Source of the DNA: Monarcha castaneiventris obscurior
Lineage: Eukaryota > Chordata > Aves > Passeriformes > Monarchidae
Direction of reading: 5' to 3'
DNA: 64,000 bases
NCBI GenBank assembly: GCA_026261815.1
Contig: JAMPIT010000566.1
Location: 27,491,001-27,555,000, forward strand
Shown: positions 25,616 to 36,785 of the stretch, piece by piece
Numbering within the stretch: the first letter of the stretch is position 1
Layout: every line of letters begins with the position of its first letter
Notes under the pieces: generated by a model
What the model was told of the DNA's origin: nothing
The model's database searches: none
Seen by the model: the letters and a program-made list of their open reading frames with translations, nothing else
Program-made: the position numbers and the translations under genes

Positions 25616-26877
25616 ACTGCATTCCCCATCCTGCTAAGCTTTAGCCTAATTTCTTTACTTTGCTGCCAATGTCTTTACAGGTGTCCTTCTTGCAGTCTCT
25701 CCCACTCCATACCAAATCTAACTTCTTCTCTTCACACCTGCTGAAAACCTGAAGTTTCTGTGTTCCTCTTACATGGCACACCTCAGATTTCATTTTCCAT
25801 TAATTTCTTTTTTACATCTCAACCAAGTCAGAAGTTCTCTGTACAGCCTACCTTCTGCTATTCCTGTTCAACTTTTGCATATCAGAATGGTCGTTTTCTG
25901 TGCTCTAATGAGGGTGTCCAGGAAGATCAGACATGTTTCCTGTGTCCTTTCACCCTCCAGGAAGCCTCCCATGGGATTTCAACCACTGGTTCTCTGGAAA
26001 ACCTGCAGCTCTTCTGGGATTTTAATTGTATTTGCCCACCTCATTTCTACCTTCCCGTAGTTGACATGGCTGTAGATGATGCTGATAGTAACTACTGCTA
26101 ACCAGCAGAAATATTTTCTTAGTCATCTCACTGAGTTTCTGTATCAAGAAACTGTAATTAGCACAACCCAGATATATGCCACACTGCTTGCACCCAACCA
26201 TTTTACCCACTCAGTAAATGTCAAAATGGTGATGTGATAATAATGAAACTTTCACTGGTAGGTGAAAAACAAATTCCTCCTCTTTTTGGAGGGACTTGTC
26301 AAGATATCACTGACACTATTATGTCCTCTAGTTTGAAGTCACCAGCCTTGGATCAGCTCACAACATTTACTAAGACAAAGATCCATTCATTCAGATAACT
26401 TTCCGGTGTAAGAAATAACCCCCACTTCCCAGGTTTTCTGCCACCTGTATCCATCAATGGTAGCACTTCAGTTATTTGAGCTCTATTATCTTGGCTTTTT
26501 GGAAGCTGTTCCTTCCTGGTTGTCACCAGGGCACTATGCCCTTTATGTAAGTGCACATCTGCAGTGGAAAAATGCCTTCTCATTTAGCCAGAAGTGACAA
26601 CTTCCATCCTCTGTCTCTGCTATGTGTTTCCATCAACACATAGATGTTGGCCAACTCTTTCTATGCAATGTTATGGAGTTCATCATCTGTAAATAAAGGT
26701 AAATATTCTGTATGTAATCAATCTGGAAATTTAAAATAGGAAATAAATGTAATTTTAATTCTAATTTAAAGCTTTACGCCAATAAAACAAGGAATCAAAA
26801 ATAGTCAAATCCACAAAAAGCAAAATAATTTGAGAAGCTTTCTTGGACCATAAGAACACATGCACACAATGCTATCT
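25616..26877. other. Unassigned stretch of higher complexity
   Basis: This stretch has less homopolymer sequence than its surroundings. It contains three overlapping open frames at 25760-26101, 25773-26060 and 26353-26583 (minus strand), none of which resembles a known protein. It may be an unrecognised old repeat continuing from the CR1 piece on its left, but I cannot place it. Confidence 0.35.
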
Positions 26878-26910
26878 CATAGTACCACATGTACACTATG
26901 TGGTACTATG
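26878..26910. repeat. Perfect 13-bp inverted repeat (hairpin)
   Basis: Arms CATAGTACCACAT (26878-26890) and ATGTGGTACTATG (26898-26910) are perfect complements separated by a 7-nt loop. It is the longest perfect stem I found in the window. Bases just outside do not pair. It is too short for a microRNA precursor and has no terminator context. Confidence 0.9.
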
Positions 26911-29380
26911 TGTCATAACATGTAGTTAAGAGATTATTTAAAAGGCAAGGTCAGTGGATTTCATTTCTGAAATAATCAGATTAATATGCTTGTCATATAT
27001 GGAAGTAGAAACAAACTTCTGATTAGACGATAATATAGAGTAGTCATATATGAACTCTAATTGAAACAGATATAGATAATTATCTGGTACATAATGAACA
27101 TTATAAAATGTTGCAGAAAATTTCCCATCCCTGAAAGCAATTCTGTCCTTCTTGGACATACGACTGAAGAAACATAACATCACTACTGCTATTTTACTTA
27201 TAGAACATTTAAACATGTTTTCTTATTGTACAATCTTACATTTTTACATCTGAGATCTATTTCTATTGTTTTGGTTTTATTCTATTGTTATATGGTTACA
27301 ATTTTCTATGGAGGTGGGAAGGTATTTGATCAGGTCAATCAGAGCTCTATTTGATTATGCGTCTTCATTTTTAATGTGCAAGACAGGGTATGGAGCAGGT
27401 ACAAAGCAATTTGACAATTAATTTCATGCTGGATGTCAAGATGAATACATATCTAGAATTGCCAAAGAAAATGTCTACTCAAAAACACCACTATATTAAT
27501 GTGTATAAATGGAAGTCAGACTCACAAGATTTATCAAGTCATTCATTCACCTCGCTCAGCCCTGAATGGTTTTTGGTGGAGTCTTTTGTTCTGTAACATA
27601 AACAGAAATAAGTCAAAAGAAGATAACAGAATGTCATTAAACATGCCATAAAACAAAATAGCAAAATACATGGGCTTTTTTTAGTTTGAAGGGATGCTCG
27701 TCATCTAATGTGCTTTAGCTACTTCAAACTGAAAAGTAATAGTCTCTTTTCTGTGTAAAGTGGATTGCCTGAAAAGATGTATTTCCTCCTGGAGGCCAGG
27801 TTAGACAGAAATCAGTCATCAGTGATAAAAAACCCCAACTGCTACAGCTTTGTCATCAGGAGTGACTGTTCCAAGTTTCCTCCAGCCCTATGTGTCAGCC
27901 TCTGAGGATGTTCTGACCCTGGAGCCAGATCAGTCTCCACCATCCCATTACCACGGTTTTGCTATGTAATTACAGGGCTCTGTCCCAAGCCTAGTCCTCA
28001 TCCCCATCCCAGCTCTGCTCCCTTGCTGAATGCTACAGGGCAGAGCTCTGCTCAAAGGAGAACACGGCCTTGCTGACCACATAGTCACCCTCTGCTCCTC
28101 ACTCCCTCCTGCAGGACAGCCAGCCTTCATTAGTTGAATGTCACCATCACTGAAATGGAGAAATGTTCCTATGGCTTTGGAAATGTCTCATCAGTAAATA
28201 TAACATTTTTTTATGCTACTATGCTAAGTCAAAAAGGAGGACATGGTATCTCTTAGGTAGATGGAGATCTCTCAGGTGTCAAACAGCTGTCAATTTTTTA
28301 TTTTCTAAAGACCACAGGCTGAAGATTAAATGATCTGGAGGTTTACTTTAACGAACACCAGAAGAAGCTAACAACATAACTGCCAGAAATCTGTCAGTCC
28401 TAATTATTCTATTTTGTGAAGAGTCAGAAACCAGTGCAAAATTTTCATAAATATCTTCTAAAGATACTTGTTCTGATACAGCATTCATTAACAATACATG
28501 TAAATGAAGATGTAAAAATACATTGTCCTTCATTCCTGGCTTTTTAGATGCCTATTATTTATTTCCCAGGGATCTCACCTGGCTAAGACGTAGGAATAAT
28601 CTTACGTGTGCATGCAGCCAAACAGGCTTCTTTCCCATATCCTTTGCTGGAAAGGAAAAAAAAACCTGCTGTCTAGGCTATTCTTCAGCTGCCATGTAAT
28701 TTGTGGGATACAGATAGCTTGTAATTTCCAAATCATTTCATGAATATGAAGGAAGTCCTTCATAAATAGGGTATGGTATATAACATTTCATATAGCCTAT
28801 AAATAAGTTAAATATAAAGGTAAAGTATATTAGGCAAATGTAAATCAAATGGATATAAATGATTTGGTCTTTAGCTGGATGCTGCATGCAAAGTGAATTG
28901 AAAGTCTAAACTGGAGTGAATAAGCATGACTGCATTATTATTGGTGTTAAGCTGCAAGGCAGCCATAATAAATGTCTTGAGTTTCCACTCTCAGTTCCGT
29001 TATTTGCCTGACCATCGAAGATTAAATTTGAGAGGATTTTTTCCACTTCAATTATCTTTCTGTGGAGATTGTTTCAGGTCTTAAATAAGAGTATCATGTT
29101 ATACCTGCAAGCACTGTCACTTGGTAGTGATAAGCATAACCTATCTCTTGACAAGATTATAGAATAATTTCCTAAGGGAATGATTGGAAGACCAAGTTCT
29201 TGAGGTATTTAAAACTAAAATATGCTGGACCAAATTCTGAAAAATACACTGACTGCTAAGTGTAAACCTTAACTTACAAGAAAATAAGATACCTGCCCAT
29301 AAATTTATCAAATTACTGATAAAATTGTAGTAACTCCTTTCTAATTATACATCTGTTTTGGTTTTGTGGATAAGGCAAAA
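26911..29380. other. AT-rich noncoding DNA with a GC-richer patch
   Basis: No gene is recognised. Positions of about 27780-28140 are visibly richer in G and C than the rest, with several CC-rich blocks, but show no ORF of note, no CpG island and no known repeat. The remaining sequence is ordinary AT-rich DNA. Confidence 0.5.
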
Positions 29381-29850
29381 TGTCCAAGTGCTAGCACAGA
29401 AACACATAATCACTGGATGATTATATGCAGGTGCTTTTATTGAGAGCTTTGGGAATCAGGGATTCAGACCCAAATCATGATTCCGACATGGATTCGGGAT
29501 GGATGCATTTTATACCCTTTCCTTACATAACTGTTGTATAATCATATGTTAATCATTAACTTGATATTGCTCTATTGTGAATATTGTTTCCACCCAAGCA
29601 TGAGTTTAAGCCCCCTCCCCACAACGTTTCCCATGATTGTTGTTCCTTTCTCATGATTCTTGTTGGGATTAAATAATTATTTTTAACTATATTTACTAAG
29701 CAATCATTGCATTTAACTTCATCATCTACCATACAGGTACAGGTACATCTACACCAGGTACAGGTTCACATGATTTTAGCAAAGGCATTGCCCACTCCCG
29801 TTCCCAGGCCTACTTTAACTACCACGATTTTTAGAAACATTTTAACCCTA
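29381..29850 (-). mobile_element. Probable solo LTR (ERV-like), antisense
   Basis: On the plus strand a TTTATT motif (the reverse of AATAAA) sits in GGTGCTTTTATTGAGAGC near 29436. It is followed by an LTR-like stretch that becomes C-rich (CCCCCTCCCCACAAC at about 29613-29627). That layout, with a polyadenylation signal near the left edge and promoter-like sequence to the right, suits an LTR on the minus strand. Neither end is resolved: TG at 29381 or 29389 could be the left edge, and no clean target-site duplication was found. No retroviral coding sequence is next to it. Confidence 0.4.
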
Positions 29851-31654
29851 TGCTATCACCAGAAGTATTATTTGAGTATGCTCTTCTATATTTACATTTA
29901 TTCATTTGTGAAGAAATAGGATATTTATTTAAAAAGGTAGTGAAAAAATTTACACGTCCTCTGCATAACTGTTATATATTTTCTGAAATTAAATGGGATA
30001 TATGAAATACCTGTACTGCAGGCTTTGAAACATTTATTGTGTAATCAGATCAATCATAGGATGTACTGTGCTGAAAAGCATTACCTCCAGCCTTCAACCA
30101 CCAAAAATGTGAAGAAAAGCAACCTAATGCATGTTAAAAAAGAGTAAGGATTTTTAAAGGGTAATTTGTTCCACATAACTATTTGGATAGTTACTGTTAT
30201 TCTTCTATGAATATGAGAGTAGTGTCTATATCTGTAATTGATTATTTCAAAAAACCCTGATTTATAGAATATTGTTGTTGGCAGTTGAATAATGCCTTTT
30301 CTAAATTAAAATTTATCACAGGGATTATTTCACCATGGCGAGAACCTCCTTTGCTATTTAGGTCTTCCGTAGGAGGTTAATATTTTATACTCATTTTGTA
30401 TGAATGAGATTAAATACAGAAAGTAGCATATACAGCATAACGCAACAAAGACATTTCCTTTCTTGCCTGACATACTTGGAATTCTTCCGTGGAACTTTAT
30501 GTCCAATAAATTTATAATTAAAGCATTACTTGTCCTCTGTGTTATTTATATTTCTCAGAGGGAATACGTTTATAGTTTTGTGCTTTTAGCAGTAGAGAGC
30601 ACTCTGTATTTTCACATTTGGTTGATGTCTTTTAGGTGAGAAATATTTGAACAGATATAGTCCCTTGCAATAATGGCTTCTGAGAAAAATAATTACTTCT
30701 TTTTTTTCATATTTTTTTTCTAAAATTTATTTATTTTCCAGGATCATTTACTTTTGAAATGGTACCTATTTTTCACAGGAAAAAAAACCAAAACCAACTG
30801 ATTTTAGGGGGAAATATCAAGGACTAGAGGATAAATTTCTGTCTTCAGTATTGTCATTGAGTGATCATATACATTTGAAGTTCATCACATTCTGTAGAAA
30901 TTTTCAGATCTTGTGTTTCAGTATGTGCATACCAATAGATATTTTTTCCCAGTGGTACAGTCTGTCTGTAATTGCTAATAACAGGTGTAACATATATGGT
31001 TATTAGTTATTATTTACTTCTTTTCATACATTTGTGCTTTAGGAAATACACAATTTACTCAATTTCAGTGACTGGAGGCTGCATTTTTTTAACCACACGC
31101 AATCTATAATTTGGAGATTCAATAATGTCAGACAAAGTCCCATGACTGGAATTTGTTTTATTTTTCATTTGAAGATGTAGATATTCTCTTGAAGCAAGAG
31201 TCTGCCTTTTTTAAAAAGTGCTGAAGTTTTGTAGCTAACTCAAAATCCAGGAGAGAGGATTTTTGGTCCTGTTTATAATTTGGCCTTGTGTTTTCCCTTT
31301 GAGAAAAACGTTGTTTTGAATGACAACGTTTTACAGATGGATAACACAGTTAGTCTGTGCAAGTTGTCAGTTTCCAAACCCCAATATTTGCATTGTAAAA
31401 TGCTGTAATGTATTGAACTAATTGTTGTCCTCGGATAAAAAGTCAGAACTTTAATTGTTGTTTCTCACTTGAATGATACATTATTTTTGTGGCTTAATGA
31501 TGTTAAAATCTCCATAACTTCACCTTAAAAGGAAGCCATGAAGAGTAGAGATATCATTATTTCAGGCAAACAACATAAACATTTCATGTTTTTAAAAGAT
31601 GCAATTAATTATACCAGGTAGTATAGCCTGAAATAAAAATGTGCATATAGGTGT
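29851..31654. other. AT-rich noncoding DNA
   Basis: No gene or repeat family is recognised. Confidence 0.55.
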
Positions 31655-31930
31655 TTCCTGCTTCCAGCCAGGACAGGGTTAATATTTGCAGTATCTGGGA
31701 CAAGGTATGGATAGGACACAGAGGCTTTTTTTTGCCACCTCACATCATTGCTGGAGATGGGGGAAGGACCTCTCTCTCTTTCAGGGAGAAGGAATTCTTT
31801 CCAACTGAGCAAGAGTGGTGTAAATGGTGGTTGGCTAATGCTGGTCCCAAGCTGGAGAGAGAAGTAGGGTGGCACTGGTCCCAGGATGGAGGAAGCATTC
31901 AGGAGGGGAAGGGGAAGGAAAGGGGGAGAG
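31655..31930 (+). mobile_element. Possible degraded LTR fragment
   Basis: The block CAGCCAGGACAGGGTTAAT (allowing for one odd base) near 31665-31685, followed by GGGACAAGGTATGG and a purine-rich stretch, recalls the start of LTRs of avian ERVL-type elements. The match is short and from memory. Open frames on both strands in this GC-richer stretch are unlikely to be coding. Confidence 0.3.
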
Positions 31931-33488
31931 CAAATGACACATAATTTATAGTTTCAGTGGGAACACTAAATTGGGAGTACTATTCCTAAACCACAACAAG
32001 AAATAAAAGAAAAACACATTAAAAGGCAACAATCTGAAAATTGTCTGGTCCATAGAAGGATTTCCTTTAAAATTATATTTTTCTTTACTTATTCATGATC
32101 TTTTTTTTCCTTTAGTTCATTTATGCAGAAAAAAAAAAAAATTGACTAAGACTGATTCTAATTGTGGCTGTCCCTCAATCATCAAAGAACCAAAAATTTT
32201 AAACAAATGCATGACCTCAAGGAATACAAAGTTACAAAGTGAGCACCAAGGGTAGTTATACTAGTAGCTTTCTTGCAAAGCTGTCATTGATTGATTGTCT
32301 TTCTGTATATCTCTTGGCAAAAATCAATGTTTTCCTTTAAGTAAAGCAGTCTTTGGAGAAAGACAATACATGTTTTGAATATTTTAAGGCTCCACCTAGC
32401 TGATGGGCATCACCACAAATGAAAACTTGTTGTTAAATTCCTGATCTGTAAGACAAAATTTTGGGTTGTGAAAGTAAATGTCATTTTAAATTACTGTTGC
32501 TATTAAATTTGTATTGAGTATTAAATGTGTACGTGCCTATGTAAAGACATTTTTCACTGTTTTGAAAAGAATTGGGATGTGATTGGACCACGAAGTTAGT
32601 TTACTGTCTTGTGAAGCCCTGAAATATTTCCTGCTCCAAAGAAGACTAATGACCTCCCTGCCTAGAACTTCACCACTTGCTGATTCAGTTAGCAGTTTTA
32701 TGGCTATTGTTTGTTTTCTTTGAGTTTTTGCAAGGTATGTATTTTAATAGAATGATATCCTTATGGAACATTGACAAAAATTCAAAAAGATATTGATATA
32801 TATGCCAAAATACGGTAGAGCAATATGTATGCCAACCTTTCAGAAATAATAGAAAAAAAGCAGTAGCTTGAGAACACAGATTGGTAAGAGTAACATGACC
32901 ATTCCCTGCATGTTATTAAAATTAAAAGCGATGGAATTTAAACAAATAAATAATTTTCAATCTGCTCCTTGGTTACTAAAAACACATTACCTTGTTGTTT
33001 TAGCACTGGAAAAATATTTATCCTAGGATTACATTTATAGCTGAGAGTCAACTAAAACTAAAGTGGGATATTTGAAATATGTTTGTGTATTAGGGGTAGA
33101 AGACTTGAATGATGAAATTATGGTTAAGTACTGTTAAAGAAGCAGAAAGAAAAGTAAAGCTATAACTAGTCCTGCAATATCATAATGTGCAATTTGTTGA
33201 CATCAGATCTTATTTTTGGTGCTTTATTTTTTGCCCTATTATCTTGTTTCTGGCAATATGATACATTAAAGTACTGCATGATTATCACCATGTATATAAT
33301 CATAACTTGAAAATGGCGAGGCATGGTTTGAGCTAAAACTAAAAATTTTTTTCCCTTCTATAAAAGGACTCCTGTTGGGTACATTTTGAGTAATACACTT
33401 TCCTTATATGTGAATCCAATTATTAGCATTTCTTGTTAGACTAATTAATATTTTAAGAATATAATCAAAATATGAGTGACTCACTACA
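31931..33488. other. AT-rich noncoding DNA
   Basis: No gene or repeat family is recognised. A run of 14 A lies near 32130. Confidence 0.55.
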
Positions 33489-33518
33489 AAAATACAAACA
33501 ACCAAAATACAAACAACC
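33489..33518. repeat. 15-bp perfect tandem duplication
   Basis: The unit AAAATACAAACAACC occurs twice in a row (33489-33503 and 33504-33518) without mismatch. It produces an NTNNQ repeat in the overlapping open frame. Confidence 0.9.
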
Positions 33519-33972
33519 AGTTCTACAATGAATTATTACTAATACAAACTAGACCACCAACAAAGCTGCTGTTTTCCTTTGATGTTAAATTTTCATTCTT
33601 CCTCCTTATTTTGACATTGATTCATATGTGTTCTATCTTCTTTGCTGGGAGGACTAAGGGGTTTTCTTCCTCAGTCTTCAGTTTTCTCGGGGCTGCTTTG
33701 ATGCATTTCAACTTGATATTTTTTTAATAGAACATGCTCTTCTTCCTCTGATTTGTTTACAGTAATAGTAATTTTAAAAAGCCTTATTTTTGAGTCTATT
33801 TTGTAATATGTGTACCTAAACTTTTGTAATTTTTTTTTTACTGAAATATTTTGCTAAGCAGTTTACTTCATTTTAGGTCATTTATATTCTTCTAAGGTTT
33901 AGAATCTTAAAGTTTCTTGGAATTGCTCACAATTTTTCCAAAAATCACCATTATGGTTCAAGTTTCCTCTAA

Positions 33973-33977
33973 CAGGA
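33973..33977. repeat. Target-site duplication, left copy
   Basis: CAGGA lies immediately before the TG end of the LTR and matches the copy after its CA end. Confidence 0.75.
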
Positions 33978-34603
33978 TGTGCCGGTTTTGGCCAAGATCC
34001 AGCAATATATCCTCTGGGAGAAAGGCAGGCCACAACCACCCTTCCCCCCACCAGGCTCGGGAAAAAAAAATTCCTCAAAGGAAAGTGAAGGAGATAAACC
34101 CTATTTTATTAACAAACACACAGGAAAAGGACAATGATACTAAATAGCAAAACCCCTCACTATAACGAGAAAACCTGGGAAGAAATTAGAGTCCTCTTGT
34201 AGGTGTGGTCCCTCCTTCTCGGAGCTGCCGTGGGGGGTGGCCTTCGGCCCCCTCCGGGCCTGAAGAGAAGTTCTCCTGATGTATTCTGATGTTGTTGAAA
34301 CAGTCCAGAAGAGGGGAAAAAAAGAAAAAAACCCACCAAAGTCCTAGGAAACACACCGGAGAAAAAAGGGAAGGAGGGAAAAAAACCCCCCAAAAACTGG
34401 CTGAAGAGACAGGCAGGGTGCTCTCTCTCCGTGCTACCGCCACTGGAGAACGCAGAGCCGTCTCTATCTCTGTGTCCTTGGGAACTTGCTTTGAAAAGTT
34501 CCTTTTTTTTCTTCCCCTCTTAAGCTCAGTTTAAAGGCACAGAACTAATTTTCTGGCATAGAGCCGTGATAGGGGATACACATCATAGAGTCACCCCAAG
34601 ACA
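33978..34603 (-). mobile_element. Solo LTR with 5-bp target-site duplication
   Basis: The element starts TGTGCCGG on the plus strand and ends AAGACA, so it has TG...CA termini. It is flanked by perfect direct repeats CAGGA at 33973-33977 and 34604-34608. The length is 626 bp. Orientation is inferred as minus: AATAAA on that strand lies at 34105-34110 and a TTTAAA TATA-like motif at 34530-34535. The composition is LTR-like, with a GC-rich part (34200-34270) and a purine-rich part (34300-34390). The minus-strand start TGTCTTGGGG recalls LTRs of ERVs common in passerine birds. There is no gag, pol or env sequence beside it, so it is a solo LTR left by recombination between two LTRs. A 5-bp duplication is typical of ERVL and some ERV1 elements, but class is not proven. 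Confidence 0.8.
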
Positions 34604-34608
34604 CAGGA
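34604..34608. repeat. Target-site duplication, right copy
   Basis: CAGGA lies immediately after the CA end of the LTR. The extra A shared on the left makes ACAGGA, a 6-bp reading, but this would require the LTR to end in AC, so 5 bp is preferred. Confidence 0.75.
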
Positions 34609-35937
34609 GGAGACCTAAATTATCTTACAAAATACATGTGCTTCACTTAACTTCAATGTAGTTCAGTCCTTTGTTGGATAATGAAAAAATTTGTCATTTA
34701 TCAAGTCTCATGATTTAATATGCCTTTTATAGCAGTCAAAAAGCCTTTTGACTTGAATGATCATGACAAATTCACAAAATTAATTAATTTACTATTAAAT
34801 AAAAATCCCTGAGAAGCTATTACATTACATTAAACGGCATTTACATGCATAATGTTGACATGCAATTATATTGGAAAATAAACTGCTTTTCAGGTTAGGG
34901 GGTTTTTGTGTTTAAAGTGTTCAGGAAAATTCAAAGAGAGAAGCTATCAATTATCACTGTCTATAAGACTGTGTAAATGTAGCCAAACAAACTATAGAAA
35001 TAAAAGGGTTTCCGTATTCAAAGTAGTCACTTCATGTATAAGTAGTCTTAATATATTTTCCCAGGAAGATGCGTTAAGAGCTGTGAGGTTTATGCAGGCA
35101 GTCGAGATTCAACCCTTTTAAATTAAATAGTAAGTTGGAAACCACTGAAAATTAGAAGTGTCTGGAATAAAATTTATTTTTATACTGACTTAAAAAAGAA
35201 AGTCATATACTTTCATTTTTAGTAGCAGTTATTTTAGGGCATAAGACTGAGCATCACTTTTCCAGCAAGGAATGCTGCTGAAACATTAAAATACAGTTAG
35301 ACACTATATGGAGTTTACATAACTGAAATCTCGTGAACAGGTTCAGTTTCAGTGTAGGTTTACAACCTCATTAATAAATACTGATAGTCATCAGAACGCA
35401 TTAAAAATTATTCTATTCAGTTGCATAGAAAAGTGAGAAAACTTTCCACTTCTTCCCTCTTTTATATTAATCTGGTTAATCTCTTCCTTCTTTACACATT
35501 GGAATTCCCTTGGCTTTTAGGGATAGACGTAGATGTGTCTGTCCACTTGCCCTCATACAGACCACTAAAACTCTCTGAAACGCTGCAGTGAAACACCCTT
35601 GCAGGAATGGATACCCTGACACATGATATGCACCAAAATCTGGCCCCTTTGGAGGGGTGGGTAATGGAACATGAAGTGGAGTACAAAATGACATCATAAA
35701 TGACAAAATGAGTTTGCACAAGGACAATGAGGTTGAGCTCATTCTATCCAGGACAGTGCTGTGCTTTATCTGTAGCCAGCTGAATTTTCCTATTGCCCAT
35801 GTTGCATCAACTGAAAGTAGAAGGCAGTCTCAAAGATAAAAATACCTATATTTTAAATGTCTGCAGGTAAGCTACACACTGAATAAATGGAAATATATTT
35901 ATCTCACCCTCTGGCAGCTACTTGAGTATGATTATCT
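34609..35937. other. AT-rich noncoding DNA
   Basis: No gene or repeat family is recognised. Open minus-strand frames at 35476-35742 overlap in different frames and resemble nothing known. Confidence 0.5.
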
Positions 35938-36785
35938 GAATGGTAACCAGAGGCACAGGGTCTAGTTGGACGCCTCTCACTAGCAGTATCCTCCAATGTT
36001 CAATATTGGGCCCAGTGTTGTTTAATTTATTCATCAGTAACTTGGATGAGAGGGCAGATGCCTCCTCAGCAAGTTCAGTGACAACACAAAGCAGTGAGGA
36101 GTGGCCGACACCCCAGAGTGCTGGGCAGCCCTTCAGAAGGGCCTCAACAGGCTGGAGAGATGGGCAGAGAAGAACTGCCTGAAATTCAGCAAAGGCAAAT
36201 GCAGAGTCCTGCACCTGGGGAAGAACAACCCCCTGCACCAGGACAGGGTGGGGTTGACCTGTAAAGCAGCTCTGTGGAGAAGGATCTGGGGGTCCTGGTG
36301 GACAACAAGCTGTCCATGAGCCAGCAGTGTGTCCTTGTGACTAGGTGAGCTGATGATGACCTTGGGGTATTTTAGGAAGAGCATTGCCATCAGGGAGGTG
36401 ATCCTGCCCCTCTGCTCAGCCCTGGTGAGGCCATATCTGGAGTGCTGTGCCCAGTTCTGGACTCTCTGGGACAAGAGAGAAACGGAGCTCCTGGAGCAGG
36501 TCCAGTGGAGGGCAAAAAAGATTGAGGGACAGGAGCATCTCTGTCATGAGGAAAGGCTTGGAGAGCTGGGCCTCTTCAGTCTCAACAAGAGACAACTGAG
36601 AGAGGACCTGATCAATTATGTATCTCAAATGAGGGTGTCAAGAGCTAAGAGCCAGGTTCTGCTCAGTGATGCCAAGCAATAAGACAAGAGGCAATGGGCA
36701 GAAACTAATGCATAGGAAGCTCCACCTGGATATGAGGAAAAACGTCTTTACTGAGCATGCGAACATGCAATGGAACAGACTGTAA
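35938..36785 (+). mobile_element. CR1 LINE copy, sense, lacking both ends
   Basis: The sense consensus is followed from just after the reverse transcriptase active-site region. Blocks seen are TTGGGCCCAGTGTTG with AACTTGGATGAGAGGGCAG (36006-36060), AAATTCAGCAAAGGCAAATG (36182), GTGATCCTGCCCCTCTGCTC (36399), GCCATATCTGGAGTGCTGTG (36430) and GAAAGGCTTGGAGAGCTGGG (36551). The match stops near 36785, before the usual 3' tail. The YADD-type active-site part of the enzyme is missing or unreadable, and conserved blocks fall in different frames, so it is non-coding. Loss of the 3' end is unusual because CR1 copies are normally truncated only at the 5' end. Confidence 0.85.

Noticed and set aside
25760..26101. 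113-codon plus-strand open frame
   Set aside because: A second overlapping frame (25773-26060) is equally open, and neither has family resemblance.
34160..34534. Open frames on both strands within the solo LTR
   Set aside because: They follow the purine-rich and GC-rich parts of the LTR and have no retroviral protein resemblance.
36133..36474. 113-codon minus-strand open frame
   Set aside because: It is the antisense shadow of the sense CR1 copy at 35.94-36.79 kb.
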